Positions 54,429 through 64,000 are shown, counted from the stretch's first letter. The stretch: 64,000 nt of DNA from Croceicoccus gelatinilyticus (GCF_018398395.1 NZ_JAHCBF010000001.1:372001-436000); one strand, 5' to 3'. Numbers and translations: made by a program. Notes: generated by a model from the letters alone, not told the origin.

Positions 54429-54695
54429 TCAGCGGTGGATGTGGACGTAGTCCAGCTTGCGCATTTCGGCCATAAGCGGGCCCTCGTAGCGTTCGGGCGT
54501 TGCTTCGGTGCCGAGGGCCCAGGCCATGATGTGGACGTCGTCTTCTTCAAGCAGAGCCTCGAACCAGTCGGCGTCGGCCTCGCTCCACGAAGCGTGGTGC
54601 TTGTCGAAGAAGCCGCCGATCATGAAGTCGGCTTCACGCGTGCCGCGATGCCATGCGCGGAACTTGAGACGGCCAAGACGAGCGTTATCAACCAT
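54429..54695 (-). CDS. sdhE: FAD assembly factor SdhE
   Basis: An 88-residue protein with the SdhE signature RLGRLKFRAWHRGTREADFMIG, then FFDKHHASWSEADADWFEALL. It helps attach FAD to succinate dehydrogenase SdhA. It diverges from recG, and both start codons lie close to opposing -10 boxes within 55 bases. The sdh genes are not in the window. Confidence 0.93.
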   Translation of the reverse strand: MVDNARLGRLKFRAWHRGTREADFMIGGFFDKHHASWSEADADWFEALLEEDDVHIMAWALGTEATPERYEGPLMAEMRKLDYVHIHR

Positions 54696-54703
54696 GCACG
54701 CGC

Positions 54704-54743
54704 GCTTAGCCCTTGCAGACGGCCCCGCGCAAGGCGCTATTAG
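54704..54743. promoter_or_regulatory. Overlapping divergent promoters of sdhE and recG
   Basis: For sdhE (minus strand) TTGCGC (54727-54732) and CTAAGC (54704-54709) are 17 bases apart, and 8 bases separate the -10 from the ATG. For recG (plus strand) the pair is TTGCAG (54713-54718) and TATTAG (54738-54743), 19 bases apart and 7 bases from the ATG. The two -35 regions interlock, so the promoters probably compete. Confidence 0.5.
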
Positions 54744-54750
54744 GGCCGCG

Positions 54751-56814
54751 ATGCGTCCCGAAGTCCTCAATCCGCTTTTTGCCAGTGCCGACAGCCTCAA
54801 AGGCGTCGGGCCGAAGCTGGAAAAACCGCTCGAAAAGCTGGGTCTTACGCGGGTCAAGGACTTCGCCTACCACTTGCCCGACCGTTTCATCGACCGCCGC
54901 GCGGTTGCCAACCTCGACGACGCGGGCATTGGCGAAAACGTCATCGTGCCACTGACCCCGACGCAATATCGCGCCAGCCGCAGCGGGCGCGGGCCGTTCA
55001 ACGTCATGGCGACGGACGACATCGGCAATGTCGTCTCGCTGACCTATTTCGGGCGCGCGTCCTATACCGCGAAAAAGCAGCTGCCCTTGAACGAGCGGCG
55101 CTGGGTCGCGGGCAAGCTCGACCAGTATGGCGACGCCTTGCAGATCGTGCACCCCGATCACGTAAGCGAAGAGGGCGGCGCGGCATTCGGTGCGACTTGC
55201 GAGCCGGTTTATGCGCTCTCCGATGGTTTGACGCAGGGGCGCTTACAGGCCCTGATCGAGCAGGCACTGGGCGATTTGCCCGAGCTTCCCGAATGGATCG
55301 AGCCGGGGCAACTGGCAAAGCGCGAATGGCCCGAATGGCGCGAGGCGCTGATCGCGGCGCACAAGGGCGCGAACAAGGCGGCGCGGGACCGGTTGGCCTA
55401 TGACGAACTTTTCGCCTCGGCGCTGGCGCTGATGCTGGTGCGGGCGGACAACCGGCGGCGCAAGGGCGTGCCGCTCAAGGGCGACGGACGCTTGCGAGAC
55501 AAGTTGCGCCTGCCATTCGATCTGACCGGCGCGCAGAAGCGTTCTGTCGGCGAGGTCGAGGGCGACATGGCGCAGCAGCACCCGATGCTCCGGCTGCTGC
55601 AGGGCGATGTAGGTTCGGGCAAGACGGCGGTGGCGCTTCACGCCATGCTCATCGCGGTCGAGGGCGGGGCGCAGGCGGCGCTGCTTGCGCCGACCGAGAT
55701 TCTTGCGCGCCAGCACCACGAAACTCTGATCGAAATGGCCCGCGGCACGGGGGTCGAGATCGCGATCCTGACCGGGCGCGACAAAGGGCGGGCGCGGGAA
55801 TCGATCCTGATGGGGCTGCTCGATGGCAGCATCGACATTATCGTCGGCACCCACGCGATTTTTCAGGAGGCGGTGAACTACCGCAATCTCGGCCTTGTCG
55901 TGATCGACGAACAGCACAGGTTCGGCGTGGGGCAGCGCCTGATGCTGCAGCAGAAGGCCAAGGGCACCGCGCACTGCCTTGCCATGACGGCAACGCCGAT
56001 CCCGCGCACGCTGACCCTTGCGCAATATGGCGAGATGGAAGTTTCGCGCCTCGACGAGATGCCGCCGGGGCGCAAGCCGATCGATACGCGCGTGATCGCG
56101 ACCGAACGGATGGACGATGTCGTCGCAGGGCTGCAGCGCCACGTGGCCGAGGGCAAGCAGGCCTATTGGGTCTGCCCCATGGTCCGTGAACATGAGACAG
56201 AGGATATCGCAGCGGCAGAGGAACGGTTCGACGCGCTGCGGCAGGTGCTGGGCGAGAACGCCGTCACGCTTGTTCACGGACAGCTTCGGCCCGAGATCAA
56301 GGACGCGAACATGGCGCGCTTTGCCTCGGGCGAAGTCGCGGTGCTGGTCGCCACCACGGTGATCGAGGTCGGCGTCAACGTGCCCAATGCTTCGCTGATG
56401 GTGATCGAACAGGCCGAACGGTTTGGCCTGGCCCAGCTTCACCAGTTGCGTGGCCGGGTCGGACGCGGGGCGGAAAAGTCGGTCTGCCTGCTGCTGCGCG
56501 GCAATACGCTGTCCGAAACGGGGCGCGAGCGGCTGGCGCTGATGCGCGAGACGCAGGACGGGTTCCGGCTGGCTGAGGAGGACCTCAGACTACGCGGCGG
56601 GGGCGAAATCCTTGGTACGCGGCAGTCGGGCGAACAGGCTTTCGTGGTCGCGACGCCCGAACAGATCACCGAACTGCTCGAAGTTGCGCATGACGATGCC
56701 CGCGTGCTGATGGAGCGGGACGGCGGGCTGACCGGCACGCGCGGGGAAGCGGCACGCACCGCGCTCTACCTGTTCGAACGCGATTACGGGGTGCAACTGC
56801 TGCGCGGCGGTTAG
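54751..56814 (+). CDS. recG: ATP-dependent DNA helicase RecG
   Basis: A 687-residue protein. The N-terminal wedge domain begins with SADSLKGVGPKLEKPLEKLGL. A helicase core has Walker A GDVGSGKT and DEQH (VVIDEQHRFGV), and a C-terminal region has QLRGRVGRG and ERDYG. It remodels stalled replication forks and Holliday junctions. ATG at 54751 is supported by the -10 box close upstream. The stop overlaps the end of the convergent DUF1963 gene by four bases. Confidence 0.97.
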   Translation: MRPEVLNPLFASADSLKGVGPKLEKPLEKLGLTRVKDFAYHLPDRFIDRRAVANLDDAGIGENVIVPLTPTQYRASRSGRGPFNVMATDDIGNVVSLTYFGRASYTAKKQLPLNERRWVAGKLDQYGDALQIVHPDHVSEEGGAAFGATCEPVYALSDGLTQGRLQALIEQALGDLPELPEWIEPGQLAKREWPEWREALIAAHKGANKAARDRLAYDELFASALALMLVRADNRRRKGVPLKGDGRLRDKLRLPFDLTGAQKRSVGEVEGDMAQQHPMLRLLQGDVGSGKTAVALHAMLIAVEGGAQAALLAPTEILARQHHETLIEMARGTGVEIAILTGRDKGRARESILMGLLDGSIDIIVGTHAIFQEAVNYRNLGLVVIDEQHRFGVGQRLMLQQKAKGTAHCLAMTATPIPRTLTLAQYGEMEVSRLDEMPPGRKPIDTRVIATERMDDVVAGLQRHVAEGKQAYWVCPMVREHETEDIAAAEERFDALRQVLGENAVTLVHGQLRPEIKDANMARFASGEVAVLVATTVIEVGVNVPNASLMVIEQAERFGLAQLHQLRGRVGRGAEKSVCLLLRGNTLSETGRERLALMRETQDGFRLAEEDLRLRGGGEILGTRQSGEQAFVVATPEQITELLEVAHDDARVLMERDGGLTGTRGEAARTALYLFERDYGVQLLRGG

Positions 56815-59171
56815 GCCGCGGCGACAGTCATCCGCACGCGGTCGAAATTGCGGGCTGTAAGGTCGTCAGGTGCGATCGTGAACTGCAGGACGCCCGTGCC
56901 GAAAAAGTGGCCCAGCGTGTCGTTGCCGCCGATTTCGAGCAGCAGGACTTCGTCTTCCACGAACTGGCCGACTTCGCCCTGCACATAGCTCGGCGTGCCG
57001 AACATGCGGTTGGGGACCGATGCCTGCGGGTTGGCCGAGAGGCGGTGGACGCCTGCTTCGGCGGCGATGCGCTCTGCTGGGATGGCTTCCATCGCCTTGC
57101 CTTTCGCGCCGATGGTCGTGTTGACGGCGGCGGAGACGAGGCTCTGGAACACCGGTTCCAGCGGTTCCCGGACCTGTTCCATCCAGCCCCACATCTCGTT
57201 CGCCGAAAGTTGCGGGATGGGATCGAACGGCTCTTCACGCGATGCGACGGCATAAAGCATGCGGGTCTCGTCCAGCCAGCGGGTCAGTTCCGCGGGCTGT
57301 TCGGGCTGGCGCATCTGGCCCAGCAGCCATGCGCAAACGGTGCGGACGGCCGACCAGTCGTGCGGGAACGCGGGGTAGGGGCGTTCGAACCCGCGCGGCA
57401 GCGGGGCCGGTGCAGGCGCGAGGTCGAGGCGCGAAAGCGCGGTATGGGTCGCGTCGTCGGCCTGCCAGAACTTGGTTTCATTGGTGCCGAGCGTCATGCC
57501 GACCGGCTCGAACGGCCAGTGCGGCAGGCGGCGCGGGATGATGCCGCGTGCGTCGTGATCTTCGCCCGCGCAGATCGGCCAGGCCCAGATCGCCTGCGAA
57601 CCATAGGCCGGGGCGAGGTCCCCGGGCGTTGCCACTTCGCCCCAGCCGTCACCGTTTCCGGCAACGTGAATGAAGCGGTAGGCCATCGGCCTGCTCCAAT
57701 CGAGGTCCATGAACAGGTACATGGCACCGTCGCGGGGCAGCAGGTCGGTCGGGTCGGTGACGGCAAGCTTCGCGCAGTCCCACTGCATCACGAATGTCAG
57801 CGGAATGTCACCTGCCTCGGTCATGGCGCGCGGCCATGCGAAATCGGCCGGTGCAACGGGCGAACCGCCGTAGAAGGAAAGGCCAGCGGGACCTGCGGGC
57901 GGGAACGCCTCGCGGAAGACGATGGCATGGCCGCGCGCCGCCTCGATGGGAGAGGAGGCGGGCGCGGTTTCCGGTGTGGGCGTGAAGGTCGGGGCGGCCT
58001 CTGCGGCTTCCTCGACCACTTCGTCCTCGCTGGGCACGAGGCTCATCGGCTTGGCCGGGCCGGTCGCAGCGAAGTCCTCGAAATTGCTCCAGTCGAGGCC
58101 GTGCGAGACCGGTTCTTCGGTCGCTTCGGGCTCGGGGCTTTCGAACGATACGAGTTTGGGGTCTTCGTCGTCGTATGAGAAATTCACCGGCTTGTAAGTC
58201 GGGTATTCCGGCTCCGCCGGCGTTTCGACAGGCGCTTCGAAGCTGGCGAGGTCGAGCACGTCTTCGGCGGGCTCTTCGGTGACGAGATCGACAGGTTCGG
58301 CTTCCGGCTCTTCGAAGCTCGAGAGGTCGAGAATTTCCTCTTTCGGCTCGTCTTCGCTCGAGAAATCGAGCGGTTCGTACGCCGGATAGACAGGCTCTAC
58401 CGGCTCGGCTTCAGGCTCGCTGAAATCGGCGAGGTCGAGGACCTCTTCGGCTTCGTCCGCTTCTTCGTCGTCAGCGAAGCCGACTGGCTCGTATGTCGGA
58501 TATTCCGGCGCGGGTTCGACTTCGCCGGGCTCTTCGAAGGTTCCGAGGTCGAGCGCTTCCTCGACAGGCTCTTCCACTTCGACAGCTTCGACGACCGGCT
58601 CCTGCGGGGTCTCCTCTACGAAGGCGATCGGCTCTACCTCGCCCTCTTCCTCGCCATAGTCGTTAAGGTCGAGGACATCTGCGTCATCGTCCTCGACCAC
58701 TTCGTCAAACGGCGAGAGTTCGAGAACCGGAGCTTCAGCTTCGGCGACCGGCTCTTCCTCGGCCGCGAAATCGCCCACCAACTCGAGAACCGGCGGTTCG
58801 GGCGGACGGGTCGAATAGGCGGGCTGGGGTGCAGGCGAGGCGTAAGCGGGTGGCTCCATCGCGCCCTGCATGTCGCGCGCCATCGGCGGCGGGCTGACTT
58901 GAGGCAGGGGACGGTTTTCGAGCCGCTCTCGGATCGAGGCGGGGTTGAGGTCGCGCATGGGCGCGCTTGCCGTCTGCAGGGTGCTATCCGCTTCTTCGCG
59001 TCGGCGCTGCTGTTCCGAGCGATAGAGCAGGAAGATCAGCGCAAGGCCGATGCAAGACGCAAGGATCGTCGTCGAGAGTGGTATCTGCGGCAAAGCCGTT
59101 TTCAACGCCACGATCGATCCCGCGACGATCGTCGCGATCAGAATGATCCGTACAGAACCTGCCTGCTTCAT
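56811..59171 (-). CDS. Membrane-anchored acidic-repeat protein with DUF1963 domain
   Basis: A 786-residue protein. Residues 1-60 hold two membrane helices (IILIATIVAGSIVAL and STTILASCIGLALIFLL). Residues about 120-400 are an acidic, Pro-rich region with about five or six imperfect repeats, each with a VLDLxxF core and an EPV-x-YPxYEP element. The C-terminal part (about 420-786) is DUF1963/YwqG-like (FYGGSPVAPADFAWP and PLTFVMQWDCAKLA). DUF1963 function is unknown. GGAGGATACG precedes ATG at 59171, and an 8-bp hairpin (59185-59208) sits just before it. The combination of two-helix anchor and long repeat linker is unusual. Confidence 0.75.
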   Translation of the reverse strand: MKQAGSVRIILIATIVAGSIVALKTALPQIPLSTTILASCIGLALIFLLYRSEQQRRREEADSTLQTASAPMRDLNPASIRERLENRPLPQVSPPPMARDMQGAMEPPAYASPAPQPAYSTRPPEPPVLELVGDFAAEEEPVAEAEAPVLELSPFDEVVEDDDADVLDLNDYGEEEGEVEPIAFVEETPQEPVVEAVEVEEPVEEALDLGTFEEPGEVEPAPEYPTYEPVGFADDEEADEAEEVLDLADFSEPEAEPVEPVYPAYEPLDFSSEDEPKEEILDLSSFEEPEAEPVDLVTEEPAEDVLDLASFEAPVETPAEPEYPTYKPVNFSYDDEDPKLVSFESPEPEATEEPVSHGLDWSNFEDFAATGPAKPMSLVPSEDEVVEEAAEAAPTFTPTPETAPASSPIEAARGHAIVFREAFPPAGPAGLSFYGGSPVAPADFAWPRAMTEAGDIPLTFVMQWDCAKLAVTDPTDLLPRDGAMYLFMDLDWSRPMAYRFIHVAGNGDGWGEVATPGDLAPAYGSQAIWAWPICAGEDHDARGIIPRRLPHWPFEPVGMTLGTNETKFWQADDATHTALSRLDLAPAPAPLPRGFERPYPAFPHDWSAVRTVCAWLLGQMRQPEQPAELTRWLDETRMLYAVASREEPFDPIPQLSANEMWGWMEQVREPLEPVFQSLVSAAVNTTIGAKGKAMEAIPAERIAAEAGVHRLSANPQASVPNRMFGTPSYVQGEVGQFVEDEVLLLEIGGNDTLGHFFGTGVLQFTIAPDDLTARNFDRVRMTVAAA

Positions 59172-59184
59172 CGTATCCTCCGCG

Positions 59185-59208
59185 CAGCCCGCATGAATGC
59201 GCGGGCTG
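59185..59208 (-). promoter_or_regulatory. Hairpin in the 5' leader of the DUF1963 gene
   Basis: CAGCCCGC (59185-59192) and GCGGGCTG (59201-59208) form an 8-bp stem with an 8-base loop, 3 bases above the GGAGGA ribosome site of the gene starting at 59171. It may affect translation or end an upstream transcript. No U-tract follows. Confidence 0.4.
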
Positions 59209-59307
59209 ACAGGGGATCGTAGCGCCAATGGTTTACGAAAGACTTTAGGCGCGATCTTTCGCGATTTCGGCGGTCCGGAAGGTTAATCGCGGGCCCGAAG
59301 GTGCGAA

Positions 59308-60693
59308 TTACTCCGCCGGTTCGGTGTGCGGCGTTTCCTCGATCAGGTTCACGAATTTCTCGCGCCACCAGTGGACGTCCTGCGTCCTCACGCCTTCGAG
59401 CAGCGCCTGATGCCGCCGCTTGCGCTCTGCCAGCGGCATGGTCATCGCCTTCTGGATCGCGTCGGCCACTTCCTCGGGCGCATAGGGGTTCACGATCAGC
59501 GCTTCCTTCATCTGCGCAGCCGCACCGGCAAATCGTGAAAGCACGAGGACGCCGGGATCTTCGGGATCCTGCGCCGCAACGAATTCCTTGGCGACGAGGT
59601 TCATCCCGTCGCGAAGGGGCGTGACGAGCCCGACCTTCGCCGCGCTGTAGAGCGCGGTGAGTTCGTCCCGTGAATAGCCGCGGTTGACGTAGCGGATCGG
59701 GGTCCAATCGACTTCGGCGAAAGCGCCGTTGATGCGGCCTGCCATCTCGTTCAGCTTTTCGCGGACGTGCTGGTATTGCTCGACCTGTCCGCGCGATGGC
59801 GGAGCGACCTGGATCAGCACGACCGAGCGGTGCGCTTCCTCGTGCGTGTTGAGATAATGCTCGAAACTGTTGAGGCGTTCTTCCAGCCCCTTGGAATAGT
59901 CGAGCCGGTCGACGCCCACGATCATGCTGAGCTGGCGTAGCGAGACGCGCATGCGTTCCGACAGGTCCTGCGCCGCCTTGGTCTTGCTGGCCTGCAGGAA
60001 GTTCTTGAAGTCGATGCCGATGGGGCAGACGACCGCGCGCAAGGTCATGTCGTCGACGGTCACATATTCGCCGTCGACCGATCCACCCAATTCATTGACG
60101 CAGTAGTGGAGGAAGCTTTCCAGCCACTCCTCTGTCTGGAAACCGATAACGTCGTAGGCGAATATCGTGCGGACCAGCCGCTCGTGATAAGGCAGCGAGA
60201 CCAACAGGCGCGTCGGCGGCCAGGGCGTGTGCAGGAAGAACCCGATGCGGTTCTTCACGCCGTGTTCGCGCAGCTGCGAGGCGATCGGGATCAGGTGATA
60301 GTCGTTGATCCAGACGGTATCGCCCGGCTCGATCATGACGTGCAGCGGTTCGGCGAAGCGCTTGTTCACGCGCTCATACCCGCTGCCGAAGCTGCGGTTA
60401 TATTTCGCCAGATCGATGCGGTAGTGAAACAGCGGCCAGAGCGTGCGGTTGGCAAAGCCGTTGTAGTATTCGTCGACGTCCTGCGGTTCGAGATCGACGA
60501 CGGCAGAGCGCACCCCGTCGATTTCCTCGAACGAGACCGAGCCATTGAATTCCTCGACCGTTCGGCCCGACCATCCGAACCAGAGGCCACCGGATTCGCG
60601 CAGCGCGGCCTGAAGCGCGACGGCAAGGCCGCCTTGCGCTGCGTCGGGTGTCGGCATGGACACGCGGTTCGATACGACGATCAGGCGGCTCAT
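59308..60693 (-). CDS. otsA: Alpha,alpha-trehalose-phosphate synthase
   Basis: A 461-residue GT20 glycosyltransferase with VVSNRVSMP at the start, [25 protein letters not shown] and [15 protein letters not shown], and the UDP-glucose site in [15 protein letters not shown]. It makes trehalose-6-phosphate, an osmoprotectant precursor. It lies 34 bases after otsB on the same strand, so order is otsB-otsA. The GH15 glucoamylase-like gene often seen in this cluster in relatives is missing. Confidence 0.96.
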   Translation of the reverse strand: MSRLIVVSNRVSMPTPDAAQGGLAVALQAALRESGGLWFGWSGRTVEEFNGSVSFEEIDGVRSAVVDLEPQDVDEYYNGFANRTLWPLFHYRIDLAKYNRSFGSGYERVNKRFAEPLHVMIEPGDTVWINDYHLIPIASQLREHGVKNRIGFFLHTPWPPTRLLVSLPYHERLVRTIFAYDVIGFQTEEWLESFLHYCVNELGGSVDGEYVTVDDMTLRAVVCPIGIDFKNFLQASKTKAAQDLSERMRVSLRQLSMIVGVDRLDYSKGLEERLNSFEHYLNTHEEAHRSVVLIQVAPPSRGQVEQYQHVREKLNEMAGRINGAFAEVDWTPIRYVNRGYSRDELTALYSAAKVGLVTPLRDGMNLVAKEFVAAQDPEDPGVLVLSRFAGAAAQMKEALIVNPYAPEEVADAIQKAMTMPLAERKRRHQALLEGVRTQDVHWWREKFVNLIEETPHTEPAE

Positions 60694-60727
60694 GCGGTCA
60701 TTCCCCCGGTAAGGCAGGTCTTGGCGG

Positions 60728-61465
60728 TCATCCCGCAGGTTCCAACGCGCGGGCGAGCCAGGCGTTCACGGCATTCGGATCGGAAAGATGATAGCTGGCC
60801 CGCGTGTCACGAATGCGGCCGACGAGAACACCGTGCCCGCCATGGTCGCCGACGCGGTCGAAACCGTCTTCGTCGGTGACGTCATCACCCAGAAATACGG
60901 GGCGGAAACCCGCAAACGGTGCGTGGCTCATCAGTTCGGAAATGGCCGTGCCCTTGTTTACGCCTGCGACGCGAACCTCGATCATGTCGTGTCCGTGCTG
61001 AAGGTGCAGGCCACCGGCCATTTCTTTTGCCAGGTCAATCGACGCGTCGGCAAAAGAGGGCGCGAGGCGGAAGTGGAGCGCTGCGCCCAGAGGCTTGTCT
61101 TCAAACAGCACGCCGTCCTTGCCCTCTGCAAAGGCGATGAAAGCCGCCTTGGCCTCGTCCAGAGCGTCGGGGCGGTCGAGGCCATCGCGGCTGCCGTCGG
61201 GAAGGCGCCATTCCGCGCCGTGGCTGCCCGCGATGGAAAGCCCCGCAAAGCCGAAATCGTCCAGAACTTCGATCGCGCGTCCGCTGACCAGCGCGAGGCG
61301 GCCTTCGAAAAGATCGGAAAGCTGGTTCAGGCGGGTAATGAGATCGCGCGTCACGACCACGCCTTCGGGCCGTTCGGCTAGCGGCACCAGCGTGCCGTCG
61401 AAGTCGAGCAGCAGCACGTCCCGTGAGGGATCGGGCGGGGGCGGCGATGGAAGCTGTCCGGTCAC
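60728..61465 (-). CDS. otsB: Trehalose-6-phosphate phosphatase
   Basis: A 245-residue HAD phosphatase with the nucleophile in LLLDFDGTLVPL (near residue 20), SGRAIEVL, and GDDVTDEDGF late in the protein. It dephosphorylates trehalose-6-phosphate made by OtsA. The upstream minus-strand sequence has a possible -10 (CATAGG) very close to the ATG, so the true start may be slightly downstream. It diverges from the glutamate dehydrogenase gene across 295 bases with no recognised element. Confidence 0.93.
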   Translation of the reverse strand: MTGQLPSPPPPDPSRDVLLLDFDGTLVPLAERPEGVVVTRDLITRLNQLSDLFEGRLALVSGRAIEVLDDFGFAGLSIAGSHGAEWRLPDGSRDGLDRPDALDEAKAAFIAFAEGKDGVLFEDKPLGAALHFRLAPSFADASIDLAKEMAGGLHLQHGHDMIEVRVAGVNKGTAISELMSHAPFAGFRPVFLGDDVTDEDGFDRVGDHGGHGVLVGRIRDTRASYHLSDPNAVNAWLARALEPAG

Positions 61466-61760
61466 GTCATGACCTATGTGGCCCGGGGCAGGTGCGGGTC
61501 AAGGTTCATCTCGCACTTGCAGCACGATAAATGGCGGTTTCGTGGGACTTTCCTTGTGCACCAGTGCCCCCATATCGATTGCTCCGGCCCCGATGATATG
61601 CGACGGGGCGGGCAGTCAGAAACACGCCTGCGGGGCGGCGCGAACCGATACGGCCGGGAGGAAGGTCGCCGGTTCGTCACGAACAGAAGCCATAATCCGG
61701 AACAAGGCCCGCAAAGGGCGGTTCCATCAGGTACGACCGACCCCGTTTTACGGCACAAGA

Positions 61761-64000
61761 ATGAATTGCGAGGGGAACTTGACCGAAATCGCAGACAAGC
61801 CGGGCATCGATATGAAGAAGCTCGCGCCCGAACTCGTCCGACACATCGTGGACTCCGAACTTCCGGGCGATGAGCCGCTGCCCAAGGACAGGCGAGAGGA
61901 AATCGCGCAGTTCCTGCTCGAATCCGCCACCGTTCGCGAAAATGGCGAGGTCATTATCGCCATCGCCTCGGTGCCCGAAGGGCGTCGCGGTACGCGGATC
62001 GCGATCGTGAACGACGATATGCCGTTCCTGGTCGATTCCATTGCATCGACGCTCGCCGATTTCGGCCTGGTCGCTGATACTCTGATCCACCCGGTCGTTC
62101 CGGTCGAGCGTGACGACGCCGGCAAGCTGCTTGCCATAAAGGGCGAGAATAGCGATGCGCCCGAAGAATCGCTGATCTATGTCGAGGCTCCGCGCGTCGA
62201 TGGCGCGCATCGCCGACAGATCGAACAGGCGCTCAAGGCGACGCTGGCCGACGTACGCGCCGCGGTCGAGGACTGGCAGAAACTGGTCGCCGCGATGGAA
62301 AAGGACGCGCGTAGCGTCACCGATCCCGAAGGGCGCGCGCTGCTGGACTGGTTTGCTGGCGGCATGCTGACGCAGCTTGGTCACGTGACGCGCAAGCGCG
62401 ACGGATCTAACAGCCAGCGCCTTGGCGTCTGTCGCAAAAGCGCGAAGGACATCCTTGCCGACGCATCGTGGGACCGTGCTTTCGCGTGGTTCGACGATCT
62501 TGGCGACAAGGCGCTTTCGAAGGCACCGCTGGTCGTAAAGGCCAACCAGATTTCCAAGGTCCACCGCTCGGTCCCGCTCGACCTCTTCCTCGTCCCGGTC
62601 ATGGAGAAGGGCAAGGTCGCCGCGATTTCTGCGCATGCAGGCGTCTGGACCAGTGCCGCGCTGAATACGCCGCCTGACGAGGTGCCGCGCATGCGCCGCG
62701 AGTTCGGTGAGCTCACGGTGCGGCTCGGGTTTGACCCGCGTGGCCACACCGGCAAGGCGGTCCTTCACGCGCTGACTGTCCTGCCGCATGACTTGCTGAT
62801 CGGGTTGCAGGACCACGCCATCGCGCGCCTTGCGACGATGATGTCGGGGCTGGTCGACCGTCCGAAACCGCGTCTTGCGCTGGTCGAAGCCCCGCTTTCG
62901 CGTCACCTTTTCGCTTTCGTTTGGCTGCCGCGCGACCTGATGAGCACGCAGACCCGCGTTCGCATCATGGATATGCTGGAGAGCGAGTCGAAGGCCGATA
63001 TTCTCGATTGGTCGTTGCAGATCGAGGGTGGAAAGCTGGCACGCCTGCATTTCGTCCTCGACATTCGCGGCGGGCAGCACATCCCCGATGAAGGCGCGCT
63101 CGATGCACGGCTGCAGACGATGTTGCGCGGCTGGGAAGAGGCGGTCGAGCACGAGCTGTCCGCTTTCGAAGAAGCCGGTCGTGCCGCGGCCCTCGCGCTG
63201 CGGTTTGCCGATGCGTTTCCCGTGTCTTATCGTGCCGATTATGGCGCACAGGAAGCTGCACTGGATATCCTGCGCATCAAGGGGCTGGCGAACCTGCCCG
63301 AGGACACGACCTCGCTTCGCCGTGATGCGCGCCTCTACCGGCTCGACAGCGATCCGGAAAACCAGCTTCGCCTGAAAGTCTACCAGTACGAAGGCACGCT
63401 GCCTTTGTCGGACGCGGTTCCGGCGCTTGAGAACTTCGGTTTCCGCGTTCTCGCAGAGATGCCGACGCGTCTGGACGAAAACCGGATCGGCACGATCCAC
63501 GATTTCGTCCTGGGCCTTGGCGACGGCGATCCCGTCGACGAAGTGCTGACGCGAGCCGCCGATATCGAATCCGCGATCGCAGCCGTGCTCAACAATCGGG
63601 CCGAGAACGACGTGTTCAACCGTCTGGTCGTTGCGACCGGTCTCGGGCACCAGGAGGCCGAGTGGCTTCGCGCGCTCTATCGCTATCTGCGTCAGGGCGG
63701 TCTGGGCTTCACGATCTACACCGTGGTCGACGCTTTGGTCGGTGCGCCTGACGTGACCCGCGGGCTGATCGACCTGTTCCGGTCACGCCACGATCCCGCG
63801 ATGGCCAAGGCCGATGCGGCAGCCGAAAAGGCGCGCAAGGCGATTGTCGACGGGCTGGCCAAGGTCAATGCCATCAACGACGACCGCCTGCTGCGCCAGT
63901 ACAACGCCACGATCGAGGCGATCCTGCGCACCAACGCCTTCGCCCCTGCCTCGGAAGAGGCGCTGGCGATGAAGCTCGACAGCGCGGGCGTTCCCGGCCT
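61761..64000 (+). CDS. NAD-specific glutamate dehydrogenase, 180-kDa class (3' partial)
   Basis: The frame is open from 61761 to the right edge (746 codons), the N-terminal half of a protein that is usually about 1,550-1,600 residues. It matches the large class of NAD-glutamate dehydrogenases: RIAIVNDDMPFLVDSIASTL near residue 80, VHRSVPLDLFLVPV, and FDPRGHTGKAVLHALTVL. These N-terminal domains are regulatory ACT-like modules; the catalytic domain lies beyond the window. The enzyme converts glutamate to 2-oxoglutarate and ammonia. The start is uncertain: ATG at 61761 or TTG at 61779, behind GAGGGG. Confidence 0.93.
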   Translation, partial: MNCEGNLTEIADKPGIDMKKLAPELVRHIVDSELPGDEPLPKDRREEIAQFLLESATVRENGEVIIAIASVPEGRRGTRIAIVNDDMPFLVDSIASTLADFGLVADTLIHPVVPVERDDAGKLLAIKGENSDAPEESLIYVEAPRVDGAHRRQIEQALKATLADVRAAVEDWQKLVAAMEKDARSVTDPEGRALLDWFAGGMLTQLGHVTRKRDGSNSQRLGVCRKSAKDILADASWDRAFAWFDDLGDKALSKAPLVVKANQISKVHRSVPLDLFLVPVMEKGKVAAISAHAGVWTSAALNTPPDEVPRMRREFGELTVRLGFDPRGHTGKAVLHALTVLPHDLLIGLQDHAIARLATMMSGLVDRPKPRLALVEAPLSRHLFAFVWLPRDLMSTQTRVRIMDMLESESKADILDWSLQIEGGKLARLHFVLDIRGGQHIPDEGALDARLQTMLRGWEEAVEHELSAFEEAGRAAALALRFADAFPVSYRADYGAQEAALDILRIKGLANLPEDTTSLRRDARLYRLDSDPENQLRLKVYQYEGTLPLSDAVPALENFGFRVLAEMPTRLDENRIGTIHDFVLGLGDGDPVDEVLTRAADIESAIAAVLNNRAENDVFNRLVVATGLGHQEAEWLRALYRYLRQGGLGFTIYTVVDALVGAPDVTRGLIDLFRSRHDPAMAKADAAAEKARKAIVDGLAKVNAINDDRLLRQYNATIEAILRTNAFAPASEEALAMKLDSAGVPG

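Noticed and set aside
61677-63650. Long open frame on the minus strand opposite the glutamate dehydrogenase
   Set aside because: The sense strand encodes the conserved enzyme; the antisense frame is rich in Arg/Asp patterns typical of GC-rich shadows.

Overview
This is a high-GC chromosomal window from an alphaproteobacterium, most likely Sphingomonadales (Erythrobacter/Altererythrobacter/Novosphingobium type). The grounds are the crtY-crtI-crtB carotenoid operon, a large (180 kDa class) NAD-glutamate dehydrogenase, a ClpXP adaptor of the SspB type, rpmF-plsX-fabH-ihfA-merR synteny, and -10 boxes of TATAGC form placed just before ATG codons. The placement is an inference from gene content, not from a database search. 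There is no prophage, insertion sequence, CRISPR array, tRNA or rRNA gene.

Layout. 1-2.8 kb: the end of a TPP-dependent acetolactate-synthase-like gene coupled to an aldehyde dehydrogenase. 2.9-4.2 kb: a divergent regulatory locus in which an S24 repressor faces two small genes across an array of TAGGA half-sites. 4.3-8.3 kb: MBL hydrolase, then rpmF-plsX-fabH-ihfA-merR. 8.3-17.8 kb: minus-strand SixA-like phosphatase and DinG-like helicase, an unknown protein, and crtY-crtI-crtB plus a membrane-anchored nuclease, diverging from a MipA/OmpV porin-like gene. 17.9-21.4 kb: a membrane protein, a TPP riboswitch, thiC and a coupled esterase-like lipoprotein. 21.4-24.2 kb: an accessory-looking patch with a DUF2726 protein, a 344-bp inverted pair of a structured element, an HTH protein, a repeat cluster and a lipoprotein.

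24-34 kb holds short metabolic and envelope genes: PhnA-like, PfkB kinase, VOC, lipoproteins, S41 and C15 peptidases, PEBP, SWIB, DoxX, DUF72, an ion channel, and a compact four-gene operon of small stress-type proteins. 34-39.6 kb: dapD, a lipoprotein subtilase with a probable beta-barrel, gmk and sspB. 39.8-47.2 kb: hisB-H-A-F, an M28 peptidase and a Kef-type antiporter, then hisE and a HIT protein. 47.3-52.4 kb: the complete Tol-Pal operon (ybgC-tolQ-R-A-B-pal) with a J-domain gene after it. 52.4-59.2 kb: TPR and hydrolase genes, a 2H phosphoesterase, divergent sdhE/recG, and a membrane-anchored DUF1963 protein. 59.3-64 kb: otsB-otsA and the 5' part of the NAD-glutamate dehydrogenase gene.

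The most unexpected item is non-coding. Between 22079 and 22422 two diverged copies of an element face each other. They keep the same loops and linkers, while the hairpin stems differ by paired, compensating substitutions. This suggests selection on the local fold of each copy. The only gene-free stretch longer than 300 bases (22080-22525) is mostly this element.
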